48,115 nucleotides of DNA from Nonlabens dokdonensis. GTDB lineage: Bacteria > Bacteroidota > Bacteroidia > Flavobacteriales > Flavobacteriaceae. The position numbers and the translations under genes are program-made. The first letter of the stretch is position 1, and every line of letters begins with the position of its first letter. This document shows positions 9,412 through 18,233 of the stretch, in pieces. The notes under the pieces are model-generated. The model searched no databases, was not told the DNA's origin, and worked only from the letters and a program-made list of their open reading frames with translations. The stretch is taken from the NCBI RefSeq assembly GCF_002162835.1, contig NZ_MAAX01000124.1, forward strand, positions 1 to 48,115, in the 5' to 3' direction.

Positions 9412-12024
9412 ATGTTTGTAGTAAAAAGAGATGGCCACAAAGAGCCAGTAATGTTTGACAAGATCACAGCGAGAGTACGTAAATTATGTTATGGCTTGAG
9501 TAACCATGTAGATCCTGTTAAAGTAGCCATGAGAGTTATTGATGGATTGTACGATGGAGTTACTACAAGTGAATTGGACAATCTAGCGGCAGAAACTGCT
9601 GCAACGATGACTACAGCTCATCCAGACTACGCAAGACTTGCTGCACGCATCTCTGTTTCTAACTTACATAAGAACACAAAAAAGACCTTTAGTGACGTAG
9701 TAACTGATCTTTATGAATACGTTAATCCACGTACGAATAAAAAGGCACCTATGATCTCTGACGAGGTTTACAAAGTAATACAAGATAATGCAGACCGTTT
9801 GAACTCGGCCATTATTTATAATCGTGATTTTGGGTACGATTACTTTGGGTTTAAAACATTAGAGCGCAGTTATTTATTAAAAATAAACGGTCAGATTGCA
9901 GAACGTCCACAGCACATGTTAATGCGTGTGTCTGTAGGAATACATATCGATGATCTTGATGCTGCTATCGAGACTTATGAGTTGATGTCTAAAAAGTTCT
10001 TCACTCATGCAACACCTACCTTATTTAACGCTGGTACGCCTAAACCTCAAATGTCTTCTTGTTTCTTATTGACAATGCAAGATGATAGTATAGAAGGTAT
10101 TTATGATACATTAAAGCAAACAGCTAAAATCTCGCAAAGCGCCGGCGGAATAGGTTTGTCTATTCACAACATACGCGCTAGAGGTTCTTACATAGGTGGT
10201 ACTAATGGTACTTCTAACGGTATAGTTCCTATGCTTAAAGTATATAACGACACTGCTCGTTATGTAGATCAAGGTGGAGGAAAACGTAAAGGTTCTTTTG
10301 CTATTTATATGGAGCCATGGCATGCAGATATTTTTGATTTCCTAGATCTTAAAAAGAATCACGGTAAAGAAGAAATGCGAGCAAGAGATTTATTCTATGC
10401 CATGTGGATCTCAGATCTTTTCATGAAGCGTGTAGAACAAAATGAATCTTGGACCTTAATGTGTCCACATGAATGCCCTGATCTTTATAATGTGCACGGC
10501 GATGAGTTTGAAGCATTGTACACTAAATATGAACAAGAAGGAAGAGGACGCAAAACCATTCATGCACGTGAGCTTTGGGATAAAATTTTAGAATCTCAAA
10601 TTGAAACCGGTACACCGTACATGTTGTATAAAGATGCAGCAAATAATAAGTCCAATCAAAAGAACCTGGGTACTATTAGATCATCAAATCTTTGTACTGA
10701 GATCATAGAATACACCGCACCAGATGAGGTAGCTGTTTGTAATCTAGCATCTATTGCGCTACCTATGTTTATAAAAGATGGTGCTTTTGACCATAAAGCA
10801 TTGTATAAAGTTACAAAAAGAGTAACACGCAACTTGAATAAAGTTATTGATCGCAACTACTATCCTGTAAAAGAAGCAGAGAATTCTAACTTGCGTCATA
10901 GACCTGTAGGATTAGGTATTCAAGGACTTGCTGATGCTTTTATCATGTTGCGCTTACCATTTACAAGCGATGAAGCAAAAAAACTTAATGCAGAAATTTT
11001 TGAAACATTATACTTTGCAGCTTGTGAAGCCTCTATGGAAATGGCACAAGAAGAAGGTGCTTATTCTACATTTGCTGGTTCACCTATGTCACAAGGACAG
11101 TTTCAATATAACATGTGGAATATCAATGACGACCAATTAAGCGGTAGATGGAATTGGGCAGACTTAAGAACTAAAGTAATGGAGCATGGTGTAAGAAACT
11201 CACTTCTTGTTGCACCTATGCCTACAGCGAGTACATCGCAAATACTTGGAAACAACGAAGCCTTTGAACCTTATACTTCTAACATTTATACGCGTAGAAC
11301 TCTTTCTGGTGAGTTTATAGTAGTGAACAAACACCTGTTAAAAGACCTTGTAGATTTAGGGCTTTGGGATGATAGCTTGAAAAATGCTATTATGAGAAAT
11401 AACGGTTCTATTCAAGCAATTGAAGGAATCCCAGAAGACATTAAGGAACTATACAAAACAGTTTGGGAATTGAAGATGAAAGACATTATCGATATGTCTC
11501 GAGAAAGAGGTTACTTCATTGATCAATCACAATCCCTGAACCTGTTCATGGAAAATGTTACTACTTCAAAGTTGACCTCTATGCATTTTTATGCTTGGAA
11601 GAGCGGTTTGAAAACTGGAATGTACTACCTGAGAACAAAAGCTGCGGTAGACGCGATCAAGTTTACCGTAACTAAGGAAAAGAAAGCCGCACCAGTAGCT
11701 GCACCTGCTCCAGTGAGTACTCCTGTTATAAATACAGCAGCCCCAACACAGGCAGCAAATACCTTAAGAGCGCAACAAGTTCAAAAGCCTGCTCCTGTGA
11801 CAGCTCATACACCAGCTGCTCCGGCACCAGGACAGACACAATCGCTATTTGTAGATGATAGCGCGCCTGCTGCGGCAAATGTCATGAATCAAGCGCAACC
11901 TATCGTAAACACTAATGTGGTTACAGAGAGTGAAGAAATGAGTGCCGAAGAGTACAAACTCATCTTACAACGCGCCAAAGAAGCTGCCAGCAATGGTGAT
12001 GACTGCGAGATGTGTGGTTCTTAG
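9412..12024 (+). CDS. nrdA: ribonucleoside-diphosphate reductase, alpha subunit
   Basis: N-terminal ATP-cone ([21 protein letters not shown]), NLCTEI and CMCGS-like C-terminal redox Cys (DDCEMCGS). Confidence 0.96.
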   Translation: MFVVKRDGHKEPVMFDKITARVRKLCYGLSNHVDPVKVAMRVIDGLYDGVTTSELDNLAAETAATMTTAHPDYARLAARISVSNLHKNTKKTFSDVVTDLYEYVNPRTNKKAPMISDEVYKVIQDNADRLNSAIIYNRDFGYDYFGFKTLERSYLLKINGQIAERPQHMLMRVSVGIHIDDLDAAIETYELMSKKFFTHATPTLFNAGTPKPQMSSCFLLTMQDDSIEGIYDTLKQTAKISQSAGGIGLSIHNIRARGSYIGGTNGTSNGIVPMLKVYNDTARYVDQGGGKRKGSFAIYMEPWHADIFDFLDLKKNHGKEEMRARDLFYAMWISDLFMKRVEQNESWTLMCPHECPDLYNVHGDEFEALYTKYEQEGRGRKTIHARELWDKILESQIETGTPYMLYKDAANNKSNQKNLGTIRSSNLCTEIIEYTAPDEVAVCNLASIALPMFIKDGAFDHKALYKVTKRVTRNLNKVIDRNYYPVKEAENSNLRHRPVGLGIQGLADAFIMLRLPFTSDEAKKLNAEIFETLYFAACEASMEMAQEEGAYSTFAGSPMSQGQFQYNMWNINDDQLSGRWNWADLRTKVMEHGVRNSLLVAPMPTASTSQILGNNEAFEPYTSNIYTRRTLSGEFIVVNKHLLKDLVDLGLWDDSLKNAIMRNNGSIQAIEGIPEDIKELYKTVWELKMKDIIDMSRERGYFIDQSQSLNLFMENVTTSKLTSMHFYAWKSGLKTGMYYLRTKAAVDAIKFTVTKEKKAAPVAAPAPVSTPVINTAAPTQAANTLRAQQVQKPAPVTAHTPAAPAPGQTQSLFVDDSAPAAANVMNQAQPIVNTNVVTESEEMSAEEYKLILQRAKEAASNGDDCEMCGS

Positions 12025-12047
12025 AATAGCGACGATTATTCATATTT

Positions 12048-12078
12048 AAAAAGCCCGATCTTATTGATCGGGCTTTTC
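12048..12078 (+). terminator. Rho-independent terminator of nrdA
   Basis: AAGCCCGATC-TTATT-GATCGGGCTTTT. Confidence 0.9.
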
Positions 12079-12093
12079 TATTAATTGTTATTG

Positions 12094-12109
12094 CGCTTTC
12101 GCGAAAGCG
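12094..12109. repeat. palindrome CGCTTTCGCGAAAGCG copy 4
   Basis: Exact 16-bp match, intergenic, just downstream of the nrdA terminator. Confidence 0.97.
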
Positions 12110-12301
12110 GAATCATTTATATCTCTTTTGAAAATCTTTTAAAACACGTCAATAGTTAATTCATTTAACACATTTTGAATCTAATTTGTTCAAAGCCTAA
12201 ATTTATACTAAGCTTAGTGTAAACCTATCTTAATCGCTACTTTCTAACTGTACTATTAATCTATATTGTAGACATAATTAATAACCATACAAACAAATAC
12301 A

Positions 12302-12748
12302 ATGAATTACACAAAAGAAGTATCCCAAAAATTAAACGATTTACTAACTAAGAACTACGACGCTGAGGCTGGTTATAAACTTGCCAAAGAACAAGTTGAT
12401 AGCACTAGATTGCAAAATTTCTTTGATACACAAGCTCAAGAGCGTTACAACTTTGGACATGAGTTAAAAGAAGAAATAAGAAGTTATGGTGAAGAAGTTG
12501 ATAAAGGAACAAGTTTAAAAGGTGACGCCCATCGTGCTTGGATGAATTTGAAGTCGACTTTTACATCTGATAACGAAGAAGCGATTTTAGAAGAAGCAAT
12601 CCGTGGTGAGAAAACTGCTGTTGAAGAATATAACTCAGTTATTTCAGAAACGACATTACCACCATCTACAAAAAATATTTTAACTAAGCACAGAGATGAA
12701 ATTCTCAACTCATTAATTAGAGTAACTGCAATGGAAGAAATAGCATAA
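12302..12748 (+). CDS. PA2169-type four-helix-bundle (DUF2383) protein
   Basis: 148 aa helical ferritin-like sequence (LNDLLTKNYDAEAGYKLAKEQV...HRAWMNLK...AILEEAIRGEKTAVEEY). Confidence 0.8.
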   Translation: MNYTKEVSQKLNDLLTKNYDAEAGYKLAKEQVDSTRLQNFFDTQAQERYNFGHELKEEIRSYGEEVDKGTSLKGDAHRAWMNLKSTFTSDNEEAILEEAIRGEKTAVEEYNSVISETTLPPSTKNILTKHRDEILNSLIRVTAMEEIA

Positions 12749-12766
12749 GGAAATAGTAATTAATAT

Positions 12767-12801
12767 AAAAGCCGTCTCATTTTCATGAGACGGCTTTTTA
12801 A
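12767..12801. terminator. bidirectional terminator
   Basis: AAAAGCCGTCTCAT-TTTC-ATGAGACGGCTTTTT between convergent genes. Confidence 0.9.
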
Positions 12802-12817
12802 ATATAAATGAGTATTC

Positions 12818-15256
12818 TTATTTAAAACTAGCTACATTAGTATCTAGTTGCGCTATTTGAGCATTTACCTCAGCTTTAGTACCTGTAAAATGATGTGTTT
12901 TAGAAACGGTAGCACCATTTACCTTGCGTTTAATGGTAACATTTGCAGATACTAGTCCTGTTTCTTCATCGACTGTTTTTTGTATATCTATATCTTGTAT
13001 AACAGTACTATCATCATTTAAAGCCATTTCCTCAATAGTAATAACCTTTGAAGTATTAGGAGCAGCCGCTTGCTCATCAACCGTATGACCACCTAATATA
13101 GGAGCGATTACTAAACCTATCAAACAAGTCAACTTAATTAAAATGTTCATAGAAGGTCCAGATGTGTCTTTAAAAGGATCTCCTACCGTATCTCCGGTCA
13201 CTGCTGCCTTGTGTGCATCAGAACCTTTATAAGTCATCTCACCGTTAATTTTCACACCTGCTTCAAATGATTTCTTTGCATTATCCCAGGCTCCACCAGC
13301 GTTGTTCTGGAAAATTGCCCATAGCACTCCACTTACGGTAACTCCTGCCATGTAACCACCTAACATCTCTGCAATAGCAAGATGATCCATCCCAAAAAGC
13401 ATAGGAACAAAAGCAATAACTAAAGGAAATCCTATGGTAAGAACTCCAGGTAATAACATTTGTTTTAAAGATGCTTGCGTAGAAATATCTACACACTTAT
13501 CGTATTCTGGTTTACCAGTTCCTTCCATTATTCCCGGAATATCTCTAAACTGCCTTCTTACTTCTTCTACCATTTCCATGGCTGCTTTTCCTACGGCATT
13601 CATTGCAAGAGCACTAAATACCACTGGCACCATTCCACCTACAAATAACATGGCAAGTACTGGCGCTTTGAAAATATTGATACCGTCTATTCCCGTAAAA
13701 GTTACATAAGCAGCAAATAGAGCTAATGAAGTTAAAGCTGCACTAGCAATTGCAAAACCTTTACCAGTTGCTGCAGTAGTATTACCTACAGAATCTAAAA
13801 TATCAGTTCGCTCACGTACGATAGGTTCTTGCTCGCTCATTTCTGCAATTCCGCCAGCGTTATCAGATATAGGACCGAAAGCGTCGATCGCTAATTGCAT
13901 TGCTGTTGTTGCCATCATCGCACTAGCTGCAAGAGCCACTCCATAAAAACCTGCAAAAGCATAAGAAGCCCAAATCGCACCAGCAAATAACAATACGGAT
14001 GGGAATGTAGAAATCATACCTGTTGCAAGACCTGCAATAATGTTAGTTCCTGCTCCAGTAGAGGATTGTTGTACAATTTTTAAAATAGGCTTTTTACCTA
14101 ATCCTGTATAATACTCCGTAACTGAAGATATCACCGCTCCTACTACTAGTCCTACCAGCGTAGCATAGAAAACATTCATTGATGAGATCTCAACAATCCC
14201 TTCTCCAAAAAACTCCATTTCCATCGTTTCAGGAAGCATCCACGTACAAAGTCCAAAACATGCTGCAGCAACCAGTACTATACTAGTCCAGTTACCTACA
14301 TTTAAAGCTCCCATAACTTGAGCTTCTTTAGCATCATTACTTTTAATTTTTACAAGCATAGTACCTATTACGGAGATAATAATTCCTACACCTGCAATAG
14401 CCATAGGTAAAAGAACCGGACCTATACCACCAAATCCTTCACTGACGATATTGCCACCCATATCTTTAATGACATAGTTTCCTAAAACCATTGCTGCAAG
14501 AACAGTCGCTACATAAGAGCCGAATAAATCGGCACCCATTCCAGCAACATCACCTACATTATCACCTACATTATCTGCAATAGTTGCTGGGTTGCGAGGA
14601 TCATCTTCAGGAATTCCTGCTTCTACTTTACCTACAAGGTCAGCGCCTACGTCTGCGGCTTTGGTGTAAATTCCACCACCTACACGTGCAAATAGGGCAA
14701 TAGACTCAGCTCCCAGTGAGAAACCAGCCAGTGTTTCTAGAACAATAGTCATGGCATCTGTATCGGTCCATTCTCCACCCATAAAATAGTGGTAGAAAAA
14801 TATAAAGAATGCTGTGAGCCCTAAAACGGCAAGACCTGCAACACCTAAACCCATTACAGTACCACCGCCAAAAGATATTTTTAAAGCATTAGGCAAACTC
14901 GTACGAGCGGCTTGAGTAGTTCTTACGTTAGTTTTAGTTGCAATTTTCATCCCTATATTTCCAGCATAGGCAGAAAATACGGCACCAAAAATAAATGCTA
15001 TTACAATCAACCAGTGTGTAGTAGGTACTACAAGAGAGACTACAAAAAGCGCTACACTTACGATAGCTACAAAAATAGCTAGTAGTTTATATTCAGCTTT
15101 TAAGAAGGCAAGAGCGCCTTCATAAATGTAATCTGAAATCTCTTTCATTTTCCCATCACCAGCATCTTGTTTTAATACCCAAGATTTTTTGGTAAACATG
15201 TAAAGTAATCCTAAGGCTGCCAGAACGAGTGGCATGTAAATCATGTATGATTCCAT
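12818..15256 (-). CDS. hppA: membrane-bound ion-translocating inorganic pyrophosphatase with C-terminal extension
   Basis: M-PPase motifs ([66 protein letters not shown]). Confidence 0.96.
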   Translation of the reverse strand: MESYMIYMPLVLAALGLLYMFTKKSWVLKQDAGDGKMKEISDYIYEGALAFLKAEYKLLAIFVAIVSVALFVVSLVVPTTHWLIVIAFIFGAVFSAYAGNIGMKIATKTNVRTTQAARTSLPNALKISFGGGTVMGLGVAGLAVLGLTAFFIFFYHYFMGGEWTDTDAMTIVLETLAGFSLGAESIALFARVGGGIYTKAADVGADLVGKVEAGIPEDDPRNPATIADNVGDNVGDVAGMGADLFGSYVATVLAAMVLGNYVIKDMGGNIVSEGFGGIGPVLLPMAIAGVGIIISVIGTMLVKIKSNDAKEAQVMGALNVGNWTSIVLVAAACFGLCTWMLPETMEMEFFGEGIVEISSMNVFYATLVGLVVGAVISSVTEYYTGLGKKPILKIVQQSSTGAGTNIIAGLATGMISTFPSVLLFAGAIWASYAFAGFYGVALAASAMMATTAMQLAIDAFGPISDNAGGIAEMSEQEPIVRERTDILDSVGNTTAATGKGFAIASAALTSLALFAAYVTFTGIDGINIFKAPVLAMLFVGGMVPVVFSALAMNAVGKAAMEMVEEVRRQFRDIPGIMEGTGKPEYDKCVDISTQASLKQMLLPGVLTIGFPLVIAFVPMLFGMDHLAIAEMLGGYMAGVTVSGVLWAIFQNNAGGAWDNAKKSFEAGVKINGEMTYKGSDAHKAAVTGDTVGDPFKDTSGPSMNILIKLTCLIGLVIAPILGGHTVDEQAAAPNTSKVITIEEMALNDDSTVIQDIDIQKTVDEETGLVSANVTIKRKVNGATVSKTHHFTGTKAEVNAQIAQLDTNVASFK

Positions 15257-15599
15257 AAATATGTAGTTTGGTTTTAAATTCTTGCTAATGTAATAAAATT
15301 ATGTTAACAAAACCATCCTTATGATAATCACAGATACGACTTGTTGCGAGAAACATATTTGTGTTAAGAACCACTTTTACGATTAGTTCTAGTTTGTCTA
15401 AAAATGCAAGGAGCCTATATGAAAACCACCTTTACCTTTAAAAGAATTTCAGCATCAAAAATTTATAAAACTCACACTTTATGACTTGCTCGCTTAGATC
15501 GTTTTGCCTTGATCTTTCTAGTAGCGCTATTATGTCCTTTTTAAATTTTACCGATAGCTCATAAAAAGAAAACAATGAAGCTGGTAAAAAGTGTGATCT

Positions 15600-15615
15600 C
15601 GCTTTCGCGAAAGCG
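15600..15615. repeat. palindrome CGCTTTCGCGAAAGCG copy 5
   Basis: Exact match within the extended form TGATCT-palindrome-GGAA. Confidence 0.97.
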
Positions 15616-15678
15616 GAAAATAAAGAAGCCCATTTACACTTAAGTAAAAGGGCTAGATTATTTTGAATTATTAGAAAA

Positions 15679-17922
15679 TTACTCTTTTATCAATTTTAAA
15701 ACAGAGCTACTTTGATTTCCTTTTACCTCAACAAAGTACAATCCTGAATCCAAATGATCTATTTGTATCTCTTGATTTAACGTTGGAACATCTAACTTTT
15801 CTTTACAAACGATTGCTCCTAGCGTATCATAAATCGTGTATTCCTTAAACGCTAAATTGCTGGTTAAACTAATCGAGTTTTGAGCTGGATTAGGATAAAG
15901 GCTCACTTCTAATAAATTATTATCATTTAAACTTGCAGTCATGTCTACGTTTGTCGTCTCAAGATTAGTAATGATTGGAAAGTTGAAATCAAAATAAATC
16001 TCGGCTTGATTAGAAAAATCATCACCTAAAACTAAGGTATCCACAGTTTTGATTTTAAACAATACATAACCTTGACTAGCTGGCGCGGTAAATGGCAACA
16101 TGATGTTGTCAAAAAAGAATTCTACTTTATTACCTTCAGTTATTGTAGTAGTATAGTCGTGACTCGCACTTAGTGGTGTTAATGTTGTAATATCATATTT
16201 TGTAGTATCTATATAATCTACTATTCTTACATTTACAGCGCTCGCCGTTCCTTCATTTTCAAATCGGATTCTATAATCCACATATTAACCTACCATACTT
16301 GGTGTTATTCTATTGCCTTGTAAACAAGTCTTGTCGTTAGGGTCGTAAGAATTCACAACCTGTTGTTTTATATTAAACACATTATCTAATGGCGTTGAAT
16401 CGTTAAGAGCAGGGTTAATTATAGCTGTAAAGTTAATAACATCATTACTATTTAAAGGAAAATTAGGATCTGTAGGTGTGTTGAGATTCATAGTGAATTC
16501 AATCTCACGAGTCTCAAATGGATCAAGATCTATAAAATCCCAACTCAACATTCCTGTACTTGAAGATGTAGTAGCTGGATTTGAATTAAGAAAATCCATA
16601 AAGTCATCTTCGTAAGTAAAATCTACAGAACCTGATAATCTTGTGTTTCCTTTGTTTTTATAAATGAGTTTGTAGTTCGTATCAAAACCTGGTCTGGCAC
16701 CTTCTAATGGTAGGATGGTTATTTCTAAGTCATCAATTGGGGTTGTTGCGGTGACGCAGAAATCTTGGTTGACAATTCCTGAAGGTGTAATGGTAATTAT
16801 TATTGAATCTGGAGTAATATTGAAAAGCTGAGAATCAACAATTGGAACAACCGTATAATTACCTGGTCTTAGGTTTGCGCTATAAGCGCCATCAATGGTA
16901 AAATAATTAAATGAATAATTCCCATCGTTAACATTTACAGCGATAGTATTTACATTTATATCTAAAAAATCACAACCATTCTGATCTCCATCTAAAAGAA
17001 TATTTCCGATCAATGTTTGATTAGAGCAATTAGAAGCTTGTCGATCATTAGTAATAGTCCAACCTCGATTGTTAAGCTGAGACCTTGAAAAAACATCACA
17101 ATATTCAAAATTTGAAATACCCAAATTCTTATTAATTAATTGAAGGTTTAAAAAATTGCGAATTAACGCATCATAATTATATGTATCTAAGTTTGCAGAA
17201 AATAGCATGTCTTGTAAATTCGCGGTTTGTTGAAAATCCCAAGAAGATAGATCTTGATTAAAATCTGCGGCTCCCAAAAACATGTATGTGAAATCAATCA
17301 CATTAGCAACATCCCAGCTCCCTATAGGTTGATTAAATAGTATTGCCGAATTAAACATCTCATCCATATTTATAACATTTGAAACATCCCAATTAGAAAT
17401 ATTGATATTAAAAGTCCAATTTAATCTGAAGGTACCGCTCATATCAGTAACGTTGGACACATCCCATGCAGAAATATCTGAATTAAAATTTTTAGCACCA
17501 TTAAACATGTTTGACATACTTGTTACCTGAGATAAGTTGGGATGGTCAACAGAATTAATAACTAGATTCTGACATCCTTCAAACGCACCTTCCATGGTTT
17601 GAAATTGTGAGAATCCCCATTGAACTACTTCTAATGGCTCATTACGATTAAAAGAGAAAGAATCAATTTGACCATTTAAATATATTGTATAATTACCGTT
17701 TATATTATATGTATGAGAAACAAGCCTATTTTGGCTATTAGGAAAAAAAGATGTTTGTCCATCTCCCCAATTGATACTAACATTACCTACGTGAGTTATG
17801 TAAAAATTATATGTAGAATTTCCAGAACTGCTTAAATCAACTTCAAAAACAAAATCATCAGCAGTCTGCGCAGTTGCAACAAAACCAAAAAACAAAACAG
17901 CCAGAAAAGTAAAAAGCCTCAT
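15679..17922 (-). pseudogene. BspA-like (DUF285 repeat) surface protein with T9SS type A C-terminal sorting domain, interrupted by in-frame TAA at 16285-16287
   Basis: ORFs 16285..17922 and 15679..16281 are in the same frame: ...RITPSMVG-TAA-YVDYRIRFENEG...; the C-terminal part ends SLYPNPAQNSISL...YFVEVKGNQSSSVLKLIKE. Confidence 0.8.
17233..17517 (-). repeat. DUF285/BspA-type repeats (about 25 aa units)
   Basis: MSNMFNGAKNFNSDISAWDVSNVTD / MSGTFRLNWTFNINISNWDVSNVIN / MDEMFNSAILFNQPIGSWDVANVID / FTYMFLGAADFNQDLSSWDFQQ. Confidence 0.85.
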
Positions 17923-17993
17923 AAAAATATAATTTGCGCTAAAATAGAAGATTATCTCGGCATATTCCTACAAAAGAGGAGTTTATACGATCT

Positions 17994-18018
17994 CGCTTTC
18001 GCCCTGAGCTGCCTCAGG
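17994..18018. repeat. hybrid: left half of the palindrome (CGCTTTCGC) fused to a different hairpin CCTGAGCTGCCTCAGG
   Basis: TCTCGCTTTCGC|CCTGAG-CTGC-CTCAGG read directly. Confidence 0.7.
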
Positions 18019-18162
18019 ATAAACGTCTATTTTCAAAAAAGAAAATAAAAAACGATAAAAAAGTAAAAAATAAGATTAGGATCATAGCTAGCCGATACCG
18101 CTATGCAGTGGTATGAAAGATGAAACGAATTGGTTAAAATCTATTGAAATAAATTTCTAACA

Positions 18163-18229
18163 GATCCCTGATAAATTTGGAAAAAGCAATTTCTTGAAGT
18201 TATAATTCTCGAGCCAAATTTTCTGGGAT
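18163..18229 (-). repeat. 67-bp inverted-arm element, copy B
   Basis: Reverse complement ATCCCAGAAAATTTGGCT-N29-TTCCAAATTTATCAGGGATC; same length and arms as 7177..7243. Confidence 0.75.
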
Positions 18230-18233
18230 ATAC

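Noticed and set aside
13434-13709. Short antisense ORFs within hppA and many other genes (also 5793..6068, 23623..23895, 25659..26162, 40213..40770)
   Set aside because: They lie opposite strong conserved CDSs, have no recognisable domains and are best explained as frame shadows.
15257-15599. Possible small gene or RNA in the gap between hppA and the T9SS pseudogene
   Set aside because: No ORF or clear structure beyond the palindrome at its edge; insufficient evidence.
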